Shown: positions 42,841 to 54,892 of the stretch, piece by piece
Layout: each line of letters opens with the position of its first letter
Position numbering within the stretch: the first letter of the stretch is position 1
Origin: Diadema setosum
Taxonomy: Eukaryota; Echinodermata; Echinoidea; Diadematoida; Diadematidae
Length of the DNA stretch: 64,000 bases
NCBI GenBank assembly: GCA_033980235.1
Contig: CM067065.1
Location: 22,510,837-22,574,836, forward strand
Direction: 5' to 3'
Program-made: the position numbers and the translations under genes
The notes under the pieces: model-generated
What the model was told of the DNA's origin: nothing
Database searches by the model: none
What the model saw: the letters and a program-made list of their open reading frames with translations, nothing else

Positions 42841-45800
42841 GTTGAGGTTACGTCTCGATTTATTTTTTGTTTCAAGTCTTTCTCTCTTTCCCTTAATCTG
42901 CTTCAATTGATAAATCAATCCTAGATATGATGAAAACTCTCCATTTTGTAAGCAATTCCTACTTGGCTGCATTTATGTCTGATTTGCACGTCTTAATTCA
43001 AGGATTTTTTTTTTTTTATCTTAATGCGTAATGATTTGGGAATCAAATGGTCTTGCATGCTCACGATGTTCGCTTTTGTTTTCACAAAGAATGTATGAGA
43101 TCGGATGGTGTAAGCTGAGATAAATGGAGGAAATAATGGTGTCATTGAATACATTTGTTTAACATCAGTGTCACAGCATACATTATTTTCATACAGATCA
43201 TCTTTAAAGCATCACTATCAAAACTATTGTACATCGTGTTTAAACTCCAGACCAGATGCATAATAAAACAACTCCGTCCAAATGTTGTTGTTGTTTTTTT
43301 GTTCCAGTTTTAAATTCCCCCCCCCCAAAAAAAAATGCACTGTGTTTGTGACAATGTATACACTGAAATTCACTGTATTATTGAAAACAAGTCTGTAGAT
43401 CAAGAAACACTTTTTTTTTTAAAATAAAATTTAGATTTTAAATTATTCTTATATTCTCTGTGAAAATAGATCAAATATAACAAAGGAAAATGATACATCA
43501 TATCCAGATGAGAGGATAATAAAATATTGCAAACATAAAAAACATATTGCTCAATCTATTAAAGTTGGAATCTGAGAATAAATGCTAAAGAAATATGCTG
43601 GAACATACAGAAAAGCAGACTTGTTGAGCCTTAGTTCCAAGTATTAAAATCGAGTGTCAAGATTAAAGAAGCACGGTGCTATACAAACGCGAGAAGCACA
43701 ACCATGTCCGGTAAGATGCAAAATGAGCATGAATTCATAGTGTTTATCACATCCTCAGAAAAGTCATGAAAGAGTTGAGATTTATTTCGAAGGGTGGGGG
43801 GGGGGAGGAGGGCATCATAGAAATGGCCATATATATCAATAAAGCACTACTTCCAATACAAAATCATAAGGTAATACAATATCGGTAGTTAGTCATAAAA
43901 TCCAGGGAAACTGATCGATACGTCCTACGGAGAGGTTTCTTTTTTTTTCTATTCTTTTTTTTTTCAAAGAGAAAAGTGTAAAGAATAGCCTCCTCTGCAA
44001 CCCACCCTACGCCCATTTCTGGTAAAAATTTTCTCAACAAGCTTTCCAACGTTCATGAAGCTCACTTCCGTTGTGTGTTGTTTCAACTTGACTTATAGTG
44101 ACTTATAGTGTTTCAACGCATAACTCTCTACACGGCTGATTGCATTTAAAACTTAGCAGCAGATTTCCTTCTCAAAATTATGCTGAAAATATCTCCACCA
44201 TTTTCTTAGTCACACCATCAATACTCTGCGTGCCATACTCCTTTCTTCTTCATAAGTTTCTGTGAAATCTATGCACATTTGACTCATTGGCACAGAACAA
44301 GGGTTAAAAAATCAATACCAGGAGAATATCCTGGGATGTAATGAGGCACATACAGGACATGTATAATTGCGTTGACAAGAAAGCATGCTAAGGACATTAT
44401 AGATTTATCCGGAAATTAGGGTCAAATGTCGATTCAAAACAAATCTTGTCTGTCAGGTATTAGATTCCTGTTTGTGTTTCTAAGCCGGTTTCGATGTCAC
44501 CGAGTTGCTATTCTTGGCAAGCGTCTTGATTGCAGATCCCCCTTGTTTCAATTACCTTGCCAGGATATGCGAAATGATATTAGGAAAATACAGTGTCGTA
44601 CATTCATCTCGATCACTGCCTTTTCGCTACGTCAGTCCCTTATATGATTATGATATGTCTCGTACATGGCACACTCGACTTTCATATAGGCATATAATGA
44701 CTTATTTCCCTTTGCAGAAAAGGAATAAACAGTGCATACATAGTAGTCCGTTGTACATAAGAAGATGTCTTCTAAATTTAAAAAGTATCCACATTATAGA
44801 CTGGTGGAAAAATTAATAGTGGCGATGTCACATTAATTACCTTTTCTAGTGTTTTCATTATAGTGTGTTTTTTTGTGGCCACACTTCAATTTGATTTTCT
44901 TTTTAATTATTTGTATGTTTATGTGAAATGTGATGTTACATATGTGTAATGTTACACTTCAATTATGTCTATTTGAAAACTTCTTAACACAACTAGGTAT
45001 TTGCCCGTATGTATACATACACAACTGTAATTTATCTTTATTAGTTTGTTGGCCATCTTTTATCCTTCGTAGTTTGTAATATATATATATATATGCTTAT
45101 GATGGAATTCCTGATTTACCTTGTGTTATGTTTTGTTGAAAGGAAATAAATGAATTGATTTTAATTGCAATATACGATGTAAATGATACCTAGGTGTGTT
45201 TAGAAGTTTATCATTCATTTTATTTCATCCTAGGAATATATAAGAACTTTTTGTATTATAAAATACAGCAAAAACCTATTGATGATACACAGCGGCATTC
45301 AACTTGAGATGAAAACTTACGTCACAAACGATTTTGTCAGAAAGAGGCTAGTAGAAAGAGAAAGGGGGGGGGGGTTAAGCGGGTCACAAGTGTAGGGGAA
45401 GGAAGTTGGTAAATTAAAGGAGACCTCCGGATGATTTTTCAGATTTTTACATTTGAACAGCGATATATTACTTATACCAACTACAAAGTTTCGGAATTTA
45501 TAGTGATTGGGATGAGAAATCACTCAGATTTTTTTTTCTTCAAAATTTATAATACATAACACGGAAGAATACATGGCAGCCTCACTATCAGAATGCATGA
45601 GTTGGGGCTCAAGGAAACAAAACAAAAGAAGAGGTTATGCATACATCAAGCGGTATTGTAGTGGAAATACACAGCTCCATTTCTGAAATACCTGAGGCTC
45701 TATGTAATCAAGACTTTTCAATGTAATTTCTTAGAGATTTTTCAGAGTAGTGGTTTCTCTGCTCAAATACCACAATAAATGCCACAAATCTATACATGGA

Positions 45801-46267
45801 GCTGTCGATTTATGTACTACACGATGTGATATTATCATTTATTATGAAACTCGTTAAGATACCCCTTTAAACGCGTGGATACGCCTTCTGTTTCCAAAGA
45901 ATTATTGAGATGTGCATGGGCATTTACAGGTTGGACAAGATTTTGATTAAAATATCCGTATCCAAGGAACACAACGAAACGAAGAATCAGGCTACTCAAC
46001 AAAGTTGACGATTCCTGTATTTTCTCTTCATCAATCCAATGTCCTGCTCAAGTCAGTACACAGTTCAACCCAAGAGTTCAAAAGTTAGGCCTAATCCAGT
46101 AAAAAAAGGGAGACAAGAAACCGATAGTGAGTACGAGGATTGAAGCTGGGCTTGACACTTGTATGTTTTAGCCTATTCATGAAATGCAATTCGCTATAGA
46201 GGCATATTTACCAGATTAAAAAAAAGAAGAGATCAAATCTAATATTGAGGGTACCATTTTATTATAG
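42841..46267. other. Intergenic, no gene recognised
   Basis: AT-rich spacer. Short ORFs (for instance 44426-44816) show no recognisable motif. 'aataaatgaattgatttt' near 45145 may be the tail of an eroded retroposon. Short homopolymer runs (C at 43318-43326, G at 43796-43804 and 45364-45374). Confidence 0.5.
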
Positions 46268-47140
46268 CCATCAGAACTCGAAAGAGTTTGTCAATGTAAA
46301 CTCCTCGGTGTTATTATTGATTGTAATCTAACTTGGTCTCAGCAAATTAAAAGTGTAAGAATTAAGGCCATACGCAATCTTTATTTACTCAGAAGGGCAA
46401 GGGGTTTTATTGACAAAGCAACAGCTCTTACGCTGTACCACACTTTAATCCAAAAACACTTTGACTATTGTTGTACTCTGTGGATGAATGGCAATTCAGT
46501 GCACTTAAGGCGATTGCAGATAATACAAAACAGGGCGCTGAGAATCTTGTTGCCAGTTAATAATCGTTTCAACCGTCAAACATTATATTATAGTACACTT
46601 GAAGTTAAACTCTAATTGATCGTTGGAAAAAGCAAGCATTAATTTTCATCTTCAAACTGCTTTTCTACCAGAAAGTTTATGTGAATGTCTCGAGAAGAGA
46701 GTAAGCCACTATGATTTACGTAATCATGAAAATATTCTTAACCTCCCTTAGCCCAAATCAACTTTTCTTAAAAATAGCACTTTATATTCGGCATCGAGAT
46801 GATTCAATACATTACCAACAGAACCAACCTGATTATATCAAATTTCTCAAAGTACACAATGCTTATGTAATTACCGTCTGGTCTCCCAATTACTTGTCAC
46901 ATGTTTGATTTTTCCTTCTGTTTTTCTTTTTTTTTTTGTGTACTTACAATTTGTATACTCTGTGACTTTTTTCATTTTTTGGCGTTCTTTTGTAATGATT
47001 ATTATGTGCTTTTCATGTGCATTCTCTTCATTGTATGATTAATTTTCTATGTTTTGTTATCATTTCACGGCCTTGCTGAAAAACAGCTTATAGCTGATAG
47101 CAAGCTTTTTACCGTGGTTGAATAAATAAACGCAATCTCA
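46268..47140 (+). mobile_element. Non-LTR retrotransposon RT fragment and 3' tail
   Basis: An open frame without start codon (46268-46615) encodes RVCQCKLLGVIIDCNLTW, KAIRNLYLLRRARGF, LTLYHTLIQKHFDYCCTLW and RLQIIQNRALRILL. These are the conserved thumb-side motifs at the end of reverse transcriptase in L2/CR1/Rex-like LINEs (LGV.ID..LTW; L..LY..L..P.FDYC...W; L..LQ..QNRA.R). After a TAA the similarity continues in broken form (FNTLP at about 46806) and ends with 'gaataaataaacgc'. 5'-truncated and dead. Confidence 0.85.
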
Positions 47141-47375
47141 AGCTCATCTGTGCCACCTATGCATATTGTTATAAGCATGGACTAAAGAAAATAAATCTGA
47201 TAGCCATATTAATATGAGACGTAAAAGACGTTTAGTGAACGACTAGTTATGATGATTGTTAGTTTTGATGTGGTTTGTTTGTTTATTACTATTGTAAGTT
47301 TCACATTATTCATGTATTTCCTCATCTAATCAAGATTATCTGAAGAGTTGCTAATTTCCATGTCTATTGCAATCA

Positions 47376-47918
47376 TTAAGGGACAAGTTCACCTTCACAT
47401 ACATGTGGATTGAGTGAATTTAACAATTTCAGTAGAACACATCAGTGAAAATTTGAGGAAAATCCGACAATCCGTTCAAAAGTTATGCATTTTTAAAGTT
47501 TTTGCGTAAACACTGCTGGATGAGAAGGCTACTACAGTGTCTGATGTCACATGCCTACAACGATATAAGAAAATGAAAAAAAAAGAATGTCACAAAACCT
47601 AACTGTTTCAATAAAATGCACATTTCTTCGACTTGTTGCTGACGTATATCAAGGGTAATATTATTCGCCTTGCCTTCTGAAAGAGAGAAGTCAAGTGGTC
47701 TTTCGTTATGCGAGAAAAGTGAAAATATGTTGAATTTTCTTTAATGTGACATCACAAGCTAGCAGTCTTCTCATCCAGCCGTGACTGAGCAGAAACTTCA
47801 AAAATTCATAACTTTTGAACGGGTTGTTCGACTTTCCTCAAACTCTCACTGATGTGTTCTACTAATATTGCTGCATTCACTCAACCCACATGTCTATGAA
47901 GGTTAACTTGTCCTTTAA
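47376..47918. mobile_element. 543-bp MITE with TTAA ends
   Basis: The left end TTAAGGGACAAGTTCACCTT matches the inverted right end AACTTGTCCTTTAA. Complementarity continues through 'cacatgt...gattgagtgaat' and 'gaacgggttgttcgac', giving arms of well over 100 bp. TTAA occurs at both outer ends. No ORF of note. Confidence 0.75.
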
Positions 47919-48272
47919 AACTTTCTTGACAAGTTTCATCTCTACTTAATATGTGATAATGATGACCTTCTTTACAAACTTTTGAAAACGTCTTTCCATC
48001 CTTTTGATTAAAATCGTTATTTTCGTTTGTAATTAAGAGCTGAAAGTTCGATTTTTTAAAACAAATTAACAAAACATTAAACAACAACATATCTAATCCA
48101 CTGTAGAATTTGCTAGCTTTAATCACAGTATAAAACAGATACCTGTTTTGATACTCGTCTACACAGAAAACCAGTAACCTGAAACGATTCACCAGGTCCG
48201 CATATACAAAATGCACACACATTTCACGAAAGCTTTCGTTGTTTTGCTCTCTAAATGTATTCTTGTTCACGA

Positions 48273-48439
48273 CAGGGGCGGATCCAGGAATTCCGTAAAG
48301 AGGGGGCGCGTTTACAAAATTAAAGGGGGGTGCGTGCACCCCTCCCCCATTTTTTTCTTTTTATTTCTTTTATTTCAACAACAAAAAAATAAAGGGGGGG
48401 GGGGTGCGCCGGTTGAGGTCCTCCCTGGATCCGCCACTG
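48273..48439. mobile_element. 167-bp MITE of the GGATCC-end family
   Basis: Ends CAGGGGCGGATCCAGGAATT and CTGGATCCGCCACTG, as at 36678-36846. Overlapping ORFs on both strands come from the repeat. Confidence 0.75.
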
Positions 48440-48789
48440 CACGATAACACATTTCAAAACTTAATTAATAAATCGAGTTAAGGAAAACAAAATGAATGAA
48501 TGGACTAAACGTATAAGTAAGACTTCTTCAAAGAATTCTTCAAAGACTTCATCCAGTTTACTATAAAAAAAAAACGATAAACGATAAGTTCCCTGGAAAT
48601 AATAACGTCAAATTCATGTTATTGATATTTTCAAATTCCAACATTGACGTAATTTGACATTAACCTCATCAATTTTACTGTGAAAAATACGTTACCTTAT
48701 TACCTGAGAGGATATGAAAACAAGGCGAGGAGTTGGAATGATTTGTCTGTTACATATACGTATAATGGATAGTTTTGGTTGAGACCTAT

Positions 48790-49070
48790 CTTCAGGTTTA
48801 TATCATTTATGGAGTATGAAAGAGTATATAATTCCAAGAAGGATTCAACATTTATTTCATGAAAATTCGTCTGGAAATGCCTGCGATAAACAAAAAAAAA
48901 AAGGATCCGAATCAAATCGACAGGCAACAGCTTTTATTACAATTTCTTTGTTTTACTTTGTTTTTGGATATCTCAGTCATTACAAAACCGATTTTCATCA
49001 AACAAACTTTTGATTCCCCTCAGAATTGTATGCTTTTTTACGTTTCATAGGGTGGTTCCTAATTACATGT
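48790..49070. repeat. Relative of the 44-427 MITE
   Basis: Plus strand 'attccaagaaggattcaac' to 'attttcatcaaacaaac' aligns with the minus strand of 160-345 ('attctaagaaggattcaac' etc.). Ends not resolved. Confidence 0.55.
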
Positions 49071-49379
49071 ATACAGTTGAAGACATACGATCAAGAAGGC
49101 CTATCGTAAATAAAATATTACGGAACCCCCCCCCCCCCTTTTTTAATGCCAGACACGTAATTTCTGTGTGGAATATATTACAAACACCAAGACTAAGCTC
49201 CTTTAGAAAAATTTATACACCTATCAAGAGCTATAGACGACTTGATACTTGGTGACTGTGCAGGTAGATAGAACATATTCGATGTTCTCGAAGAATAAAA
49301 AGAAGAAGAAGAAAAAGAAAAATGATTACGAGATTTCATCTTCTTCTTAATATTACTGCAGTGATATCGCAGTGTGGGC

Positions 49380-49580
49380 AGCATATGCTCGTAGAATAGA
49401 TCAAACGCTTTGAATATGATAATATTTGAAGAATTTGTACTGTGTCAGAGCATTTGAAATGAAATATACATCATTTGAAAGCTTAAATTCTTGCACGTTT
49501 TGAGTCTGCTCTTTGCTTTAATACATGCCTGGCGCTTTTTTTTTTTTTTTTTTTTTGCTTTTGTGATGCAGGGTCACATA
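49380..49580 (-). repeat. TGTGACCCTGCATCA repeat
   Basis: On the minus strand it starts TGTGACCCTGCATCACAA and includes 'gcagactc' and 'gaaatgatgtatatttc'-like segments, matching the repeat beginning at 28291 and 52632 and the start of the window. Confidence 0.5.
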
Positions 49581-50675
49581 TCTACCAAAATGTGAATTTG
49601 TTAAGTGATATTTTTGTTGTATTTGTAACCACATATCTGATGTTTCTTCATTTTGTTTTACTGTTCTTTTAAATACAGCCTTTTTTATTTATGATTTTCG
49701 GTGTAAACTATCAAAAATGCTAGTGTGTGACTGGTTGGCTATGTTTTTTAATTACATGCATATTTGGGTTTGCATGTTGTATACGTAATTGAATTGAACT
49801 GCATTGAAATAAAACGTATATTGTGCGTGTGTATGTAACATGTCTCTCTCTCTCTCTCTCTCTTTGTGTTTGTTTTTAGGTGTTATACTGACAATAATGA
49901 TACAAATAAGTTTATCTAAAGCGCATTTCAGACTTGAAAAAAAATGCGCTTTACATTATGAATTCTAACATGATACACAATATTACCAGCTAAATTGACG
50001 ATACAAATTCAATGATAGGTAGGTATACAAGTACGTCTAATTTTAAGAGCAAGAAAGGAAATAGGGAAATAGATTATATGAAAATAACATTAAACTTTAG
50101 CTAAGATGGGTAATGGCATTTTCACTTGAAGTTTGTAACAGAAATTGTAACTAAGAAAGAATTTGTCAAAGCTAACAAATATTTCTGCCCATGTCGTTCT
50201 TCGCTGTTTTTGAACCGTCTTTTATGATATTTTTGTCCTCCTAGTATCGGAAAAATCCGGACTCGTTGAGAGTTAAGAAGAGGGTACCTGTGTACCGCAG
50301 GGAAAAAGAAAGAGATTAAAGAATCGAATGAAATAATTGCATTTAACGCTCACTTGCAAATGATATGTATAGTGCAGTAAGTGTTGCGAATTATTTTGGT
50401 TCTGTATGGCTTACCAGACTTGGCCCCAATAGAGGGCTGGCTTTGATTCCGTAAAAGTTGCCGACCTAGTCATTTTGACTAGATCCTACTTTATCGTAAT
50501 CATTAATCCCGCAATACTTTGGGCATTTTGATATCATTTACTTCTTTTATGAAATCAGAAAAGACAATCTTGAATCCTTCACCTTAGCTTTAAAACAGAA
50601 CTAAGGGAGTGGGATGGGGCGGGTTATACTTGAGAATCAATCGACCTACAGCACGACTTTGTTATAATATTTATT
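49581..50675. other. Intergenic, nothing recognised
   Basis: AT-rich. 'gaattgaactgcattgaaa' near 49793 and 'gcgctttacattatg' near 49945 resemble retroposon tails, but no body could be identified. Confidence 0.5.
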
Positions 50676-53600
50676 GTTTGCACAAACGAATGTGTACGTT
50701 TACGGTCGGTGTTATCATTTCTTAAGATAAAATGCGTGCGATATTGAAACTGTTTCTTTTTTCTTCAGTATTTGGTGAAAATAAACAAAAATTTGAAACC
50801 TTGATATTCTGAAAATTGTATTAATCTTTTACATCAGAGCAATCATTCTATCCTTGTGATCCTTTAAATTTTATTCGTATCAGACAACATGAAGACTTTG
50901 TAACACTATTGATATTGTACGTCATGCCCTGAAAATTTTGAGTGTTTATGAATCAATTTCGTTGTGAGCTAATTCAGGACATGTTTAAGCAATCTATTAT
51001 AAAGAGAGCTATTCGTCAATTCCAGAATATCCTCGCAGAAAATTGCATAAAGCATAGTAGTTCCACACCTCCGCATAACCAGTCATATAAAATTCAAGAT
51101 AAATTCTATGTACAAATCAAAATAGATATGCATTTTTGGTAAGAACAAATCACTGAATTTCCATTTCAAGTTTATCACAGATGATTTAAAATATAGATTG
51201 TATAATCGTCACTCTTCAATGCGTAATAGGCGACTGTATCTAACAGGAATGATTTCATCAAACTTCGTGAAGGGTAAATATACATACTCTCATGAGAAAC
51301 ACGACTGTATAATATAATAGATTGAATGATATTTTCTTATTAGGTGCAGTAGGCATGTTTTCATTCTACGGAAATGGTAATCACTTTATGACTGAATTTC
51401 CATTTGTTAAACGGTTAGGCAAAAGAATAGATGAATCAATAATTCTAAATCATCCGGACACCAGTTCCCCCTTGAAGCAGAAGTTGGTGATAACTACTTT
51501 CCTGTTATAGGGAGCACCATCCGCTTATATCATTGATACACACACACACAAACACTCACACACACACACACACACATGCATAATGATATCTACATCTCTC
51601 TATCTCTATCTCTATCTCTCTCCTACATTTTGCCTACTACAAGTGTTCATAATTCTACTACCTTGTCGGCTCTCTCGATATCTGATTTTGCAGTAAAATG
51701 AATGACTTGTGAGAATAATTTTCTCATGGCACCTTCATATAAGTAGGTGTACACTAAACGTCTGAATTCAAATTGCTTTATGCATTTCATTTATTTTCTA
51801 AAGACATAACTGATATGACTCCGTATGTACAGCTCCAACATGCACAGTGACAAGTATAGTAAAGGTGGACACACTCTCGAGAATCAGCGACTTTTTATGA
51901 GTTCAGAACCTAAAATGACATCGATATGAAAATATGTAATACAGAGTTATGGTCAACTCAATTGCTCAGTCAATTTCCATTGTGAGACCGTTTTCCAGGG
52001 TACATTATTTGCTTCAATTTAATCATAACTTTATTAGTCACCAACATGGATACAGTACATCATAACGCAAGCGAAATTTCCAACAACCTAGCAGTTTTCA
52101 ACAGCATGGTGAACTCGTAATAAAGATAGTGGTAATCAAAAAAGGAAGATATGTATTTACTAGGGCAATCATTGTAGACAGAATTGACGGTGAATAAAAC
52201 AGGACACCTGATGTGAAGTCATACGCAACAGTCATTGCCAAGTTTAGAAGATCCAAACAATATAAAATCGTTTCAAAAGTGCACGCATATTAAACACGTT
52301 GGTACAGCACGAGACCCTATACAAGTTATCATGCCACATATTACTCCTTTTCCACATTCGATATGATGTTTAGATCTTTAATCCTACCGTCTGTATGAAT
52401 TTATCAAAATTCATTTCGGGTAATATTCATCCCTTTAAAATATCAAGCCTATGATTATTACTAGGTTTGTACTGTATACTTTTGCCGTAGAATCAATGAA
52501 CAATTCCGGGATAACAAGCGAAGTTTTAACCCTAACCCTTTGTTGATTAAATTGTGAAGATTCCTTTTTTATTTCAATAGGGTTTAATCCAAAACACAAT
52601 GATCGTACATAATGATTATTCCGTGGTATTATGTGACCCTGCATCATAAGACGAACAAAAAGTCGCCAGACATGAATTTATAGTTAAGGGCAGGTTCTGA
52701 AAGAGCAGACTATAAGCTTCAAATGATGTATAGCTCAATGAAATGGACTCTCCTAATCATCTAAAAATTGGAAAGAAAGCACACACTCAGGAAAAGTGTG
52801 AACCGAGAAAAGAGGCCCTGAAGTACTTGGTCTGTTCAAGTACTTAATCTTTAACAAACCGCTAGCTGTGCGATGAATGGGACAAAAACAGGATGAAGAT
52901 CACTGGAGCAACAACAATGAAGAAATTATCAGCTTTGGGTGCAATTAAACACGCTCTATTAACACATCTGCCCATGATTACTGCCGACTTTCAAAGCAGT
53001 TACAGCATTATCCCTTCTAAAGTTATTAGACTTGAAAGTGAAGAGTGTGCAAAGGGTTATCAAGAAATGAAAAGGGGCATCTTCAAGACATACCTGATCT
53101 CACAACTCTACAAAAAAAAAAAGTTGTAGAAAAATTGCTAAAAATGCACATTTCCATCCATTTTATGATCCCAAACTTAAGAATAATGTAGAAGTGTAGG
53201 TCTTTCAGAAAATTTGAAAAACCCACATTGACTAGGTTGATCCGTTTTGCCTTTTTGATTCCTCACGTAAAATCAATGGGTGCGACTTTTTGTTCGTTTT
53301 TGTTCTTTTCACTTTTGATATGTTGGGGATAAGGCTCCCAAATTATAAATTTCAATAACGACAAAAGATGTGGATAATGCATATAAATTTTCACCAGGCT
53401 TAAAGAAACTACGATTTAATATGTTGGCTGCAGGTGATTTACAACACATATTGTATTATCTATGTTCTCTTGTTACTCAAATGCAAAAACTACTTCTTAA
53501 CGACAAAACAAAAAGTCTTTTAGGTTGCATTAAGATTTTTGCAAAAGACACTGTCAATGGATACGTGTCTTTTTTTTTTCAAAATTTCCCGCTTTAATGT

Positions 53601-54553
53601 TAAACCTTTGGCACGAAAGTGGCAGGCGTGGGGTGAAATCTCCGATCATTCCAATATATCACGCTGGTACATATGCGGCTGTTTGTACATGATATCCTCT
53701 TCGTTATGGCAACTCTGAAAATAAATCAGATATCGGAAAAATAACAACGAAGATAACAGCTGTCATGAAACAATTCAGAAAGAAACAATACTTTGGATAT
53801 GCTCAGTATGGTAGTGTGATACACGTAGTTTACATAGTTCGAGAAATGTTATGACAGTGAATATCAAACGGTTTTAATATTTTATTATTCTTTGCTGATG
53901 GCTGAGTATTATAAAGATAAATCACTCTCATTTCATTCAATTTCCTCTAAATATGCTTTTCTGTGAGCATAACGTGATCTTATTACTTCTATCTTGCTAT
54001 GAATATTGTCATTTTAACACAAGTTTAAGCTTTATAAATTACCCCAGAAAAGTGTTATCTTAACAAACGAGCGTCCAAATCGTAGGGGGCTGCACATTTT
54101 ATGACCCAATACGCTATATATGAATATTCATTGAACATTTCGCGGTTTCTTGTTGGACGATTAATCAACAATATGCATGAGCCTCAACACAATTTAAAGC
54201 CTTTTCACAAAGTCCATCAAGTATGGAAGAGGACCAAGCTTTTAAAACAAAAATCTGCACCGTCTGTATAAACGCATCCAATGGAGGCTGTCCATTTCAA
54301 TTATTTTCTGTTTGCACATACAGTGAATTCATAATTTAAATAATAATAGGACGCATCATCATGTATTCCGAATACCCTGTCAGGAAACTTACAATCATTG
54401 ACAACAGACAGACATGCAGGCACACATAATCCAAGAAACACAAAAGGGAGTCAATAGGATTATGCTGTGATACCGCTGTGATAGATTAAAAAAAAAAGGC
54501 TGAATAATTAAGATAACACTCAGGGCTTTAATTCGGGATACCTTAGTCTCCAA
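50676..54553. other. Duplicated 3' flank of copy C, no gene seen
   Basis: Collinear with 26355-30140, and its latter half with 1-2550. (CA)n at 51539-51576. 'tgtgaccctgcatcataag' at 52632. No conserved ORF. Confidence 0.7.
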
Positions 54554-54690
54554 TCAATACGCTGGCTTCCTTCTCCTCATGAGGACGGTGGTACAGGTGA
54601 TGATTGAGAGGAGGAAAATAACGACGAGGAGAGCGTACGTGGTCGACGACTTCTGCAAAGCGCCTCGACGAGGACCGGCTGTAGGACCCG
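54554..54690 (-). CDS. Copy C terminal exon: TM helix and tail
   Basis: 137 nt, same boundaries, phase and RRRKPAY tail as copy A. Confidence 0.9.
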
Positions 54691-54844
54691 CTGTTTGCAA
54701 AGGATAGGAAAGATGAAGATGATTTCTACCATTCGAGTGTCAAAATGAATGTAACATGTGATGTATGTCCCACTCAGTCGATGAGATCTACCACGTACCT
54801 TGTAGGCCTACGTCACAATTGACCGTAACATGAAAAAAAGTATA

Positions 54845-54892
<48 letters not shown>

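Noticed and set aside
49010..49255. 81-residue plus-strand ORF with a faint resemblance to LINE C-terminal segments
   Set aside because: Only a VWN and SSFRK pattern. Too short and weak, with no tail or other LINE features nearby.
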